A stretch of 64,000 nucleotides of DNA, from the NCBI RefSeq assembly GCF_019956415.1, contig NZ_JAHBDK010000053.1:1-64000 (forward strand). Reading direction: 5' to 3'. The stretch comes from Pseudomonas sp. GL-B-19. GTDB taxonomy: Bacteria > Pseudomonadota > Gammaproteobacteria > Pseudomonadales > Pseudomonadaceae. The number at the start of each line of letters is the position of its first letter. Within the stretch, counting starts at the first letter, position 1. The notes below the pieces were generated by a model. The model saw only the letters and a program-made list of their open reading frames with translations, was not told the origin of the DNA and searched no databases. This document shows, piece after piece, positions 33,798 to 41,657 of this stretch. The position numbers and the translations under genes are program-made.

Positions 33798-33838
33798 ATT
33801 ATATCTACACCACTCCCAGCGTCCAATACAAACGTTTG
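33798..33838 (-). promoter_or_regulatory. etfD promoter with PsrA-type box
   Basis: On the minus strand TTGGAC (33826-33821), 17 bp and TATAAT (33803-33798) form a strong promoter. Two bases upstream of the -35 lies the perfect palindrome CAAACGTTTG (33829-33838), which fits the published PsrA pattern (CAAAC and GTTTG half-sites). PsrA is a fatty-acid-responsive regulator known to control etf genes in P. aeruginosa. Confidence 0.7.
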
Positions 33839-33902
33839 TTTGAATTGGCTCAAAGCCAGAGAAATCAAAGTCACGCGGCTTACGAACGGCCATTTTACCG
33901 TA

Positions 33903-33928
33903 TTGACCGGAATAGGCGTTCCGGTCAA
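33903..33928. repeat. perfect 10-bp inverted repeat in the etf intergenic region
   Basis: TTGACCGGAA-N6-TTCCGGTCAA lies about 300 bp before etfB. It has no T run. It could be a regulatory site or an RNA stem. I see no credible gene in the rest of the 548 bp between etfD and etfB (33671-34218). A TTGACA at 34114 may be part of the etfB promoter but lacks a good -10. Confidence 0.6.
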
Positions 33929-34218
33929 GATACGGTCGGTTTTGCGCTCGCCGTAGGCACACTGTTGGTTTCAAGAGCACCTCTAAAGACAGGGCGATGG
34001 CAGTACAAGGTGATGCGCAGTGCACGTATAGCGCGCAGTTTACACGCCGCGATAATGAATGACTCGTCGGTCACCACTGACAAACGGTCATCATCATTGT
34101 GAGCGATGGTCACTTGACACTTTTGCCAGCGTTTTTAGAGGTGCCCTTGCGCCGATGAGCATCAACCGCCAGGTTCGCCTAGGCGACTTTCTTTTCACCG
34201 GAGAGTAACGAGGAATCC

Positions 34219-34968
34219 ATGAAGGTTCTTGTAGCTGTCAAACGCGTTGTGGACTACAACGTCAAGGTCCGCGTCAAGGCGGACAATTCCGGCGTCGATC
34301 TTGCCAACGTCAAGATGTCGATGAACCCGTTCTGCGAAATCGCCGTGGAAGAAGCCGTACGCCTGAAAGAGAAAGGTGTTGCGACTGAAATCGTCGTCGT
34401 CTCCGTCGGCCCGTCCACCGCTCAAGAGCAACTGCGCACCGCGCTGGCTCTGGGTGCCGACCGCGCCATCCTCGTCGAATCCGCCGAAGACCTGACTTCG
34501 CTGGCCGTTGCCAAACTGTTGAAAGCTGTTGTCGACAAGGAACAGCCTCAGCTGGTGATCCTTGGCAAACAAGCCATCGACAGCGACAACAACCAGACTG
34601 GCCAGATGCTCGCTGCATTGAGCGGCTACGGTCAGGGCACGTTCGCGTCCAAAGTTGAAATCAGCGGCGACAGCGTTGCCGTGACTCGCGAAGTCGACGG
34701 CGGCGCGCAGACAGTTTCCCTGAAACTGCCGGCCATCGTCACCACCGACCTGCGTTTGAACGAGCCGCGCTACGCGTCTCTGCCAAACATCATGAAAGCC
34801 AAGAAGAAGCCTCTCGAAGTGCTGACTCCGGACGCTTTGGGCGTTTCCACCGCCTCTACCAACAAGACCGTGAAAGTCGAAGCGCCTGCTGCACGCAGCG
34901 CGGGTATCAAGGTCAAGTCGGTGGCTGAACTGGTCGAGAAACTGAAAAACGAAGCGAAGGTAATCTAA
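34219..34968 (+). CDS. etfB: electron transfer flavoprotein beta subunit
   Basis: EtfB forms the AMP-binding half of the ETF heterodimer. The 249-residue protein begins MKVLVAVKRVVDYNVKVRVK and carries the ETF beta signature region VTREVDGGAQTVSLKLPAIVTTDLRLNEPRY. It precedes etfA by two bases, so both are made from one message. GGAGAGTAACGAGG precedes the ATG. Together with etfD across the divergent region it feeds beta-oxidation electrons to the quinone pool. Confidence 0.97.
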   Translation: MKVLVAVKRVVDYNVKVRVKADNSGVDLANVKMSMNPFCEIAVEEAVRLKEKGVATEIVVVSVGPSTAQEQLRTALALGADRAILVESAEDLTSLAVAKLLKAVVDKEQPQLVILGKQAIDSDNNQTGQMLAALSGYGQGTFASKVEISGDSVAVTREVDGGAQTVSLKLPAIVTTDLRLNEPRYASLPNIMKAKKKPLEVLTPDALGVSTASTNKTVKVEAPAARSAGIKVKSVAELVEKLKNEAKVI

Positions 34969-34970
34969 TC

Positions 34971-35900
34971 ATGACTATCTTGGTAATCGCTGAGCACGAC
35001 AACAAGGTTGTGGCTCCTGCCACCCTGAACACCGTTGCTGCTGCCGCCAAAATTGGTGGCGACATTCACGTTCTGGTCGCTGGCCAGAATGTGGGTGCTG
35101 TTGCAGAAGCCGCGGCGAAAATCGCTGGCGTGTCTAAAGTGCTGGTGGCCGACAACGCCGCCTACGCTCACCAACTGCCGGAAAACGTCGCGCCGCTGGT
35201 TGCAGAGTTGGGAGCTGGTTACAGCCACATCCTGGCTGCCGCCACTTCCAACGGCAAAAATATCCTGCCGCGCGTTGCTGCGCAGCTGGACGTTGACCAG
35301 ATCTCCGAGATCATCTCGGTCGAAAACGCTGACACCTTCAAGCGTCCGATCTACGCCGGTAACGCCATCGCTACCGTTCAGTCCAACGCTTCGGTGAAAG
35401 TCATCACTGTGCGTGCTACCGGTTTCGACCCGGTTGCAGCTGAAGGTGGTTCGGCTGCCGTTGAAGCCGTTGCCGCTGCTCACGACGCTGGCACTTCCAG
35501 CTTCGTCGGCGAAGAACTGGCCAAGTCCGATCGTCCGGAACTGACCGCTGCCAAAATCGTCGTTTCCGGCGGTCGCGGCATGCAGAACGGCGACAACTTC
35601 AAACACCTGTACGCACTGGCTGACAAGCTGGGCGCTGCCGTCGGTGCTTCCCGCGCCGCGGTCGACGCAGGTTTTGTACCCAACGACATGCAGGTCGGTC
35701 AGACCGGCAAAATCGTTGCGCCACAGCTGTACATCGCGGTCGGTATCTCCGGCGCGATCCAGCACCTGGCCGGCATGAAAGACTCCAAAGTGATCGTTGC
35801 GATCAACAAGGACGAAGAAGCGCCGATCTTCCAGGTGGCCGATTATGGCCTGGTAGCTGACCTGTTCGAAGCTATCCCAGAGTTCGAGAAGCTGGTCTAA
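34971..35900 (+). CDS. etfA: electron transfer flavoprotein alpha subunit
   Basis: EtfA binds FAD in the ETF heterodimer. The 309-residue protein has the C-terminal FAD domain with GRGMQNGDNF, GQTGKIVAPQLYIAVGISGA and INKDEEAPIFQVADYGLVAD, all family signatures. It follows etfB directly and is closed by a strong terminator. Confidence 0.97.
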   Translation: MTILVIAEHDNKVVAPATLNTVAAAAKIGGDIHVLVAGQNVGAVAEAAAKIAGVSKVLVADNAAYAHQLPENVAPLVAELGAGYSHILAAATSNGKNILPRVAAQLDVDQISEIISVENADTFKRPIYAGNAIATVQSNASVKVITVRATGFDPVAAEGGSAAVEAVAAAHDAGTSSFVGEELAKSDRPELTAAKIVVSGGRGMQNGDNFKHLYALADKLGAAVGASRAAVDAGFVPNDMQVGQTGKIVAPQLYIAVGISGAIQHLAGMKDSKVIVAINKDEEAPIFQVADYGLVADLFEAIPEFEKLV

Positions 35901-35920
35901 TCCAGCGGCCTGACTTATAA

Positions 35921-35952
35921 AGAGCCCGACCTTTTGGTCGGGCTTTTTTTTT
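35921..35952 (+). terminator. intrinsic terminator of etfBA
   Basis: AGCCCGACC pairs with GGTCGGGCT around five bases and runs into nine T. Confidence 0.93.
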
Positions 35953-35959
35953 GTTCTTC

Positions 35960-36077
35960 TGTAGGAGCTGTTGTAGGAGCTGTCGAGTGAAACAAGGCTG
36001 CGAATTTTCAGGTCCGCTCGAATCCCAAGCGGAAGATCAAAAGATCGCAGCCTCGTTTCACTCGACAGCTCCTACAG
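35960..36077. repeat. long REPIN of the TGTAGGAGCTGTCGAGTGAAAC class
   Basis: Arms of 32 bases (35972-36003 and 36045-36076) match with a single mismatch around a 41-base spacer. The left end is preceded by a second copy of the head TGTAGGAGCTG, so that end is tandemly duplicated. This sequence class differs from the other REPs of the window. Confidence 0.92.
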
Positions 36078-36111
36078 GCGATATAACAGGGTTTTAGTGG
36101 AGAGTGTTGCC

Positions 36112-36939
36112 ATGGATCTGCGTCGCGTGTGCGGCTGGCCATTACTGCTGGGTTTGATGATGTTGCCGGCGCTGTCCAATGCGGCGGGCAAGTGCGAGCG
36201 ACTGGTCGTGACCGGCAGCCCGGACGCACCTCCGTACCTGTGGCAAGACCCGCAAAATCCTGAAAAACTGATCGGTGCCAGTGCTGATCTGTTGCAGCAC
36301 GTGGCGGGGGAGTTGGGCATCAAGGTTGAACTGCTTTATGCCGGCAAACGCTCCCAGGCGCTGGACGAAGTGCGCAGCGGGCGCATGGACATGTTGGCCG
36401 ATGCACCGTTGACTGTCAGCGAACTGGAAACCCTGGATTACATTCATCCGTCGCTGCTGGAAAACGACTACCTGGTCTGGACCCGCAAGAATTCGACATT
36501 GATCTACAACGAAGCTCAGGACCTTCACGGTCATCCCGGCGCAGTGTCGGAAAAGTCTCGAATGACCCCGGCATTCGGCACTTTTGCCGAGCAGCAATTG
36601 ACCCTCATCCGTACACCCAACCTGACCCTGGCCTTCCAGAAGTTGCTCCTGGGTGAGGTGGAATTTGTCCTTGCTGGACGCTATTCAGGTATGGCGGTCG
36701 CGCAGACGCTGAGCATGGCCAACGACCTGATCGCCTACCCGCAACCGATCGACAAGCCCGGTCTGTACCTCGCGGTTTCCCATAACTCCGCTTGCAACGA
36801 TCCGTGGTTGCGCGGACAGCTGGCCAAAAAGATGACAGAATTGCCCGCCTCAGGACTGACGGACGCCGCGTTGCAACGCAATATCGAGCGTTGGAAGGTG
36901 CAGCAACAGCAACAACCTGTCAGTACCCCAAAACAGTAG
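36112..36939 (+). CDS. periplasmic substrate-binding protein (SBP_bac_3-like)
   Basis: This 275-residue protein has a signal peptide (about 1-25, ending LSNAAG) and the type II periplasmic binding fold of family 3 (PYLWQDPQNPEKLIGASADLLQHVAGELGIKVELL). No permease or ATPase gene is near. It is followed by two lipoprotein genes of the DUF4398 and OmpA types, so it may be a sensor or envelope factor rather than part of an ABC importer. I chose the ATG at 36112 over a GTG at 36097. Confidence 0.85.
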   Translation: MDLRRVCGWPLLLGLMMLPALSNAAGKCERLVVTGSPDAPPYLWQDPQNPEKLIGASADLLQHVAGELGIKVELLYAGKRSQALDEVRSGRMDMLADAPLTVSELETLDYIHPSLLENDYLVWTRKNSTLIYNEAQDLHGHPGAVSEKSRMTPAFGTFAEQQLTLIRTPNLTLAFQKLLLGEVEFVLAGRYSGMAVAQTLSMANDLIAYPQPIDKPGLYLAVSHNSACNDPWLRGQLAKKMTELPASGLTDAALQRNIERWKVQQQQQPVSTPKQ

Positions 36940-36948
36940 GGATTTTTA

Positions 36949-37305
36949 GTGAGTATTCGACCTCTTTTCGCTGCCCTGGCCGTTCTGGCTCTGGCGGGTT
37001 GTGCAGCCGATCCGGCGCCGAATGAACAGATTCGCCTGACCGAACAGGCACTCGTACAAGCCAAAGCCGTGGGCGCCACCGCCGATGACATGCCGGAAAT
37101 GAAACTGGCCGAAGAAAAATTCGCTCGTGCCCAAAGCAACATGACCGAGCAGTCCTACAAACGTGCGCGCATGCGAGCCGAGCAGGCCGAACTGGACGCG
37201 CGCCTGGCCGAAGCCAAGGTGCTGACCCTCAAGAGCGAGGAGCAATTGAACGTGCTCAATACCCGCATCACTCGTCTGCGCAAGCAACTGGGAGATGCCC
37301 AATGA
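36949..37305 (+). CDS. DUF4398 lipoprotein
   Basis: This 118-residue lipoprotein (lipobox LAGC, Cys18) continues as a long amphipathic helix rich in Ala, Glu and Arg (KLAEEKFARAQSNMTEQSYK), typical of DUF4398. The start is GTG at 36949, nine bases after the preceding stop. Its stop overlaps the next gene's ATG (ATGA), so translation is coupled. The mature protein probably sits in the outer membrane and makes a coiled coil in the periplasm. Confidence 0.88.
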   Translation: MSIRPLFAALAVLALAGCAADPAPNEQIRLTEQALVQAKAVGATADDMPEMKLAEEKFARAQSNMTEQSYKRARMRAEQAELDARLAEAKVLTLKSEEQLNVLNTRITRLRKQLGDAQ

Positions 37306-38114
37306 GCCTCAAGTCAAAAGTGCTCGGCAGCTTGATCCTCGCCGGTTGCGCCAGTCTGTATGGCTGCGCCGGGCAACACAGTGAAGCCGCGTTGCAAGAA
37401 GCGGGCGCCGACTTCCAGAAGGTCAAGGAAGATTCCAATGTGCTGCGTATCGCGCCCAAAGACGTGATCCGCGCCGGTGAATCCCTGGCCCGCGCAGATC
37501 GTCTGTCCAGCTATTGGGGCAGCGGTTCGGACGTGGTGCATTACGCCTACCTGAGCCAGCGCTACAGCGAAATCGCCCGTGAACACACCAATCAAGTGCT
37601 CAACGAAGAGCGTGCGGCGAAGCTCGAACTGGAGCGTCAGCGTCTGCAATTGGCGCTGCGCGAATCCAAATTGCTCAGCGTTCAGCAGCAGGGCAAGTGG
37701 CTCGAAGAACAGATTGTCGCATTGGCGACCACCCAGACTGACCGGGGCCTGGTGATGACATTGGGCGATGTGCTGTTCGATACGGGTGAGGCCGAGCTCA
37801 AAAACTCGGCGAACCGTGTGGTGCTGAAGATTGTTCAGTTCCTGCAGCTCAATCCGAAACGCGTGGTGCGGATCGAAGGCTACACCGACAGCACCGGCGG
37901 TAAACACGACAACCTCAAACTTTCGCGTGACCGTGCGCAATCGGTGGCTGACGTCTTGATGGACTTGGGCATCGACGACAAACGCATCCAGGTCGAAGGC
38001 TACGGCGATGAATACCCGGTGGACGTGAACGCTTCCGAGCGTGGCCGTGCGCAGAACCGTCGGGTGGAAATTGTGTTCTCCGACGAAAAAGGCCAGCTCG
38101 GCGCTGCCCGCTAA
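37302..38114 (+). CDS. OmpA-family lipoprotein with DUF4398 region
   Basis: This 270-residue protein has a lipoprotein-like signal (LAGC at Cys16 or LYGC at Cys22), a helical DUF4398-like part (about 30-140, with a coiled-coil stretch KLELERQRLQLALRESK) and a C-terminal OmpA domain (about 150-265, with IEGYTDSTGG and LSRDRAQSVADVL) that binds peptidoglycan. It links outer membrane and wall. It overlaps the upstream gene by four bases and ends at a terminator. Confidence 0.9.
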   Translation: MSLKSKVLGSLILAGCASLYGCAGQHSEAALQEAGADFQKVKEDSNVLRIAPKDVIRAGESLARADRLSSYWGSGSDVVHYAYLSQRYSEIAREHTNQVLNEERAAKLELERQRLQLALRESKLLSVQQQGKWLEEQIVALATTQTDRGLVMTLGDVLFDTGEAELKNSANRVVLKIVQFLQLNPKRVVRIEGYTDSTGGKHDNLKLSRDRAQSVADVLMDLGIDDKRIQVEGYGDEYPVDVNASERGRAQNRRVEIVFSDEKGQLGAAR

Positions 38115-38129
38115 GGGTCGCGTCTCTGG

Positions 38130-38164
38130 AAAACCCGGCCTGCCAGACAGCGCCGGGTTTTTTT
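38130..38164 (+). terminator. intrinsic terminator of the OmpA-type operon
   Basis: AAAACCCGG pairs with CCGGGTTTTTTT around a 14-base loop, just after the OmpA-type gene. Confidence 0.9.
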
Positions 38165-38245
38165 GCGCCTGCCAATTGTCTGGGTACATGGAAAAAAGCA
38201 GTACAGATTTTGCTGACACTGCACTGTACGGTCGACTATTGTGGC

Positions 38246-38279
38246 AACTGTCCCCGTACACTTCTAAACTGTTCCGGTA
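38246..38279. promoter_or_regulatory. phased direct repeats before the MocR gene
   Basis: AACTGTCCCCGTA (38246-38258) and AACTGTTCCGGTA (38267-38279) are direct repeats 21 bp apart, and a third partial copy ACTGTACGGT lies at 38223. Such phased repeats before a MocR gene are likely its own binding site. Confidence 0.55.
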
Positions 38280-38325
38280 TTGTTTCACACAAGAATAAAA
38301 TGCCCGTGAAATCGAGTGCTGCGTC

Positions 38326-39765
38326 ATGACCAATCTCTTGCTCTACCAACGTATTGCTCAACAACTGGCCGAAGACATCCGTCGTGGTGTCTATCAACCG
38401 GGGGAGCGCGTGCCTTCGGTGCGCAAGATGAGTTCGCAGCTCAACGTCAGCCATGCGACGGTGTTGCAGGCGTATGCCAATCTTGAAGACCAGGGGCTGA
38501 TCCGGGCCCGGCCGCAGTCGGGCTACTACGTTCACCAGACGCCAGCCCTGACCGCGCCGACGCCGGACATCGCCCGGGTCGAGCGTCCGGGTCTGGTCAC
38601 GCGCAGCAGCATCATTCAACAAGTGTTGGTCGAATCCCGCCGCGAGGGTGTTTTTCCGCTGGGCGCCGCAGTGCCCAGCGTCGATTACCTGCCGGTTCGG
38701 GCGCTGCATCAGCAATTGGCCAAAGTCACCCGATTCCATAGTCCGCGGGCGTTCAGCTACATGTTCAGCCCCGGTTTTGAGCCATTGCGCCGGCAAGTGG
38801 CGATCCGCATGCGCGATGCCGGCGTGGTGGTTGACCCCTCCGAAGTGGTCATCACCCATGGCTGCGTCGATGCGTTGCAGATGTCCCTGCGTGTACTGAC
38901 CCGTCCTGGCGACCTGATCGCCGCCGAGTCGCCAACGTATTATGGCCTGCTGCAACTGGCAGACTTGCTCGGCCTCAAAGTGATCGAAATTCCGAGCGAC
39001 CCGGCCACAGGCATGAGCCTCGAAGCCCTGCAACTGGCGGCCAACCAGTGGTCGATCAAGGCGCTGGTGCTGACCACGCGCTTGAGCAATCCATTGGGTG
39101 GGACCATGCCCGAGGAGCGGCAAAAACAATTGCTGCGCCTGGCGTCGGATTTTGATATCCAGATTGTCGAAGACGATATTTACGGCGAGTTGATGTTCGA
39201 GCAGGGGCGCACCAAATCGCTCAAGGCCTACGATCGGCTGGATCGGGTCATCTATTGTTCAAGCTTCTCCAAAACCCTGTCGCCAGGCGTGCGGATCGGC
39301 TGGATGATTGCCGGCAAGTACCAGCAGGAAATCCAGCGGCTGCAGACGTTCAGTACCCATTCGGCCTGCAGCGTCACGCAAATGGGCATTGCGGCCTATC
39401 TGGAAAACGGTGGTTACGACCGCCACTTACGTTACATCCGTCAGGAATACCGCAAGAACCTCAGCGCCTTCCAGCTGGCAGTCCAGCAGTACTTCCCTGA
39501 AGGCACGCAGATGACCCGGCCGACTGGCGGCTTCATTTTGTGGGTCAGTTTGCCGGGGCGGGTCAACACACAGGAATTGCACGTGCGGGCGTTGCAACAG
39601 GGCATCAGTATTGCGCCGGGGCTTATCTTCAGTAACACCGAGCAGTTCAATCACTGCATTCGGCTGAATTGCGGCACACCCTGGAACCGTGAGGCCGAGC
39701 GTGCATTGATGACCCTTGGGATGTTGGCCACGCAACTTTGCCAGGAAACGGCCGGCGGCTTCTGA
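38326..39765 (+). CDS. MocR-type regulator (GntR HTH fused to aminotransferase fold)
   Basis: This 479-residue protein has an N-terminal GntR winged helix (about 5-75, with YQPGERVPSVRKMSSQLNVSHATV) and a C-terminal fold type I aminotransferase domain with the PLP lysine in SSFSKTLSPGVRIGW. MocR regulators use PLP to sense amines, amino acids or PLP itself. No obvious target enzyme gene is adjacent, so it may regulate itself or distant genes. The region upstream has direct repeats. Confidence 0.92.
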   Translation: MTNLLLYQRIAQQLAEDIRRGVYQPGERVPSVRKMSSQLNVSHATVLQAYANLEDQGLIRARPQSGYYVHQTPALTAPTPDIARVERPGLVTRSSIIQQVLVESRREGVFPLGAAVPSVDYLPVRALHQQLAKVTRFHSPRAFSYMFSPGFEPLRRQVAIRMRDAGVVVDPSEVVITHGCVDALQMSLRVLTRPGDLIAAESPTYYGLLQLADLLGLKVIEIPSDPATGMSLEALQLAANQWSIKALVLTTRLSNPLGGTMPEERQKQLLRLASDFDIQIVEDDIYGELMFEQGRTKSLKAYDRLDRVIYCSSFSKTLSPGVRIGWMIAGKYQQEIQRLQTFSTHSACSVTQMGIAAYLENGGYDRHLRYIRQEYRKNLSAFQLAVQQYFPEGTQMTRPTGGFILWVSLPGRVNTQELHVRALQQGISIAPGLIFSNTEQFNHCIRLNCGTPWNREAERALMTLGMLATQLCQETAGGF

Positions 39766-39847
39766 GTCGGTCGTTCACTGCGGTGCTTGTCATGTGGCGT
39801 GCAACAGGGGAGCATATGGCCCTCTGCCGTTTTTTGCTGTTGGGTTC

Positions 39848-40306
39848 ATGAAACCGATTTTTTCTGCCGCCTGCCTGTTTTTTTGCCTCTTGATGAGCGT
39901 TCACGCTGAAGGCGTCATGGCGGCGGGTCATGAAGAACCGGCGACCGGCGAAACCGCGGAAGAACCGGCGCCGGCCAAAAAAGCCGAGCCTGTCAAGGTG
40001 GTGAAAAAGCGTCCCCCCACTGCCTCCAAGTCAAAAGCGGCCAGCGAAGTGGTGAAAACCCAACTCCCGCCCGCCAAACTTGATTTGAAGTTGCCCCCGC
40101 AAATGGCACAAGAACTGAAACCGATCGGTACGATGCCATTGCCCCAAAACGATGCACTGCTGCCACCCATGTTTGGCGAAAAGACCGGCAGCAGCCCGTT
40201 TCAGCTCAACGGTCGGCTGCTCAATAACGAAATGCAGCTGCAACTGCGCAATGATGAGCGCCACGAAGTCGAAGGCGCGGCGCTGGATTTCGAGTTCAAG
40301 CGGTAA
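39848..40306 (+). CDS. secreted hypothetical protein, Lys/Pro/Ala-rich
   Basis: This 152-residue protein has a signal peptide (about 1-20, FSAACLFFCLLMSVHA) and a low-complexity mature region rich in Glu, Pro, Ala and Lys. A short ordered end follows (FQLNGRLLNNEMQLQLRNDE). I do not recognise a named domain; similar Pseudomonas proteins are often mislabelled as translation initiation factor 2 because of the low complexity. It follows the MocR gene by 82 bp. The start ATG has no strong ribosome binding site. Confidence 0.7.
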   Translation: MKPIFSAACLFFCLLMSVHAEGVMAAGHEEPATGETAEEPAPAKKAEPVKVVKKRPPTASKSKAASEVVKTQLPPAKLDLKLPPQMAQELKPIGTMPLPQNDALLPPMFGEKTGSSPFQLNGRLLNNEMQLQLRNDERHEVEGAALDFEFKR

Positions 40307-40472
40307 ATCCTTCACTGTCCGTGACCCGCTGGCCAGACGCTTTGTCGGAGACTGGTCAGTCACGTTGATTTGAACGGAAAAACCCCGGTTCAGGTAATTT
40401 TAAACAACTGTTTTAGCGGTTACTCTGTGCCCGTCCTTTTTACACATCACTCCTCGTGAGGAGCCCGTCATC

Positions 40473-40727
40473 ATGAAATGCCGTGAAGGCTGTGGCGCCT
40501 GTTGCATAGCCCCTTCCATCAGCTCAGCGATTCCCGGTATGCCCAATGGCAAAGCCGCTGGCGAACGTTGCGTACAACTTTCGGTCGATAACCTGTGCCT
40601 CATTTTTGGCCGTCCACAACGCCCGGCGGTGTGTTCGGCCTTTGAAGCTGATATTGAAGTGTGCGGAAGCAGCCGTGACGAAGCGATCAAATTGCTGGGA
40701 TGGTGGGAGCAAATGACGGCGGTGTGA
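40473..40727 (+). CDS. YkgJ family cysteine cluster protein
   Basis: This 84-residue protein of the CxxCxxCC (YkgJ, UPF0153) family has cysteines at 3, 7, 10, 11, 33, 42, 54 and 64, spaced to bind zinc or an iron-sulfur cluster. Its biochemical role is unknown. It begins at ATG 40473 behind AGGAG, which lies in the palindrome CTCCTCGTGAGGAG and may be partly hidden in the message. It precedes a START-domain gene. Confidence 0.88.
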   Translation: MKCREGCGACCIAPSISSAIPGMPNGKAAGERCVQLSVDNLCLIFGRPQRPAVCSAFEADIEVCGSSRDEAIKLLGWWEQMTAV

Positions 40728-40767
40728 TGTGTTCAACAACGGAACTTCAACAATAAGGAATAAAACT

Positions 40768-41373
40768 ATGGGTTCGCTGCATCGTATCGCTGTGTTGTGT
40801 GGATTGACCGCTGTGCTCGCCGCGACGGCTGCCCAGGCCGAAGACTGGAAGGTCGCCAAGAACGAAGACGGCATCAAGATCTCCCTGAGCGAAGTGCCTG
40901 GCTCGGACTACAAGTCCTATCAGGGTGTAACGTTGATGAAGACCACCGTTGCCAAACTGCGCGCACTGCAAGAAGACGTGGCCGGCGCCTGTGCCTGGAT
41001 TCACGAGTGCAAAATGCAGAAGCTGCTCAAGCACGAGGGCGACCAGAGCTGGACCTACACCCAGTTCAATACCCCGTGGCCCGTCACCCCGCGTGATTCG
41101 GTGTTGCACATCACCACCATTGAAGGCGCCGATGGCAGCCTGACCCGTAACCTTGAAGGTGTGCCGAAGTACGTTCCGGAAGAAAAAGGTTTTATTCGGG
41201 TGGCTCAAGTCAAAGGTTTCTGGAAGTTCGTGCCAAAAGGTGATCAGGTTGAAGTGACCTATCAAGTCCATACCGAGCCGGGCGGCAGCGTGCCGGCAAT
41301 GGTCGCCAACAAGTTCGTGGTCGATGCGCCGTTCAATACCTTGAAAGCCCTGAAAGAACGCGCCGAGAAGTAA
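40768..41373 (+). CDS. START domain protein (periplasmic)
   Basis: This 201-residue protein has a signal peptide (about 1-24, ending TAAQA) and one START/SRPBCC domain (EDWKVAKNEDGIKISLSE, NTPWPVTPRDSVLHIT), a helix-grip fold that binds lipids or other hydrophobic ligands. Bacterial members are poorly known, and a role in envelope lipid handling is a guess. A ribosome binding site (TAAGGA) precedes the ATG at 40768; a terminator follows. Confidence 0.88.
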   Translation: MGSLHRIAVLCGLTAVLAATAAQAEDWKVAKNEDGIKISLSEVPGSDYKSYQGVTLMKTTVAKLRALQEDVAGACAWIHECKMQKLLKHEGDQSWTYTQFNTPWPVTPRDSVLHITTIEGADGSLTRNLEGVPKYVPEEKGFIRVAQVKGFWKFVPKGDQVEVTYQVHTEPGGSVPAMVANKFVVDAPFNTLKALKERAEK

Positions 41374-41390
41374 TCGCACCGTTGTTCTGC

Positions 41391-41426
41391 AAAACGCCCC
41401 GACTGGTTCGGGGCGTTTGTGTTTTT
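41391..41426 (+). terminator. intrinsic terminator after the START-domain gene
   Basis: AAAACGCCCC pairs with GGGGCGTTT around nine bases and is followed by a T-rich run. Confidence 0.88.
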
Positions 41427-41657
41427 ACCAGTGCGCGGCTTTATTGTGTTTCCGGATATGCGTTGCACAAAATTTTCACAAAGCCTCCAAGACAATCCGC
41501 CCCGCATCTGCCAGCCAAACAGTAATCAATGGCAATGAGGCGGGTGATCGTGCAACATTTGCGCACCGCGCAAGCCCCAGGGTCAGGTATTGGCCAATAG
41601 AGGGCAATGCGCCGCCGTATTTTTGAAACTTCAACTTCCAATGGGTCCTAAAACGAC

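Noticed and set aside
33681..34025. 114-codon minus-strand frame upstream of etfD
   Set aside because: It covers the etfD promoter and PsrA box, has no ribosome binding site and no recognisable domain.
32096..34102. 668-codon plus-strand frame
   Set aside because: It is antisense to etfD and then runs through the regulatory region; composition is that of a mirror frame.
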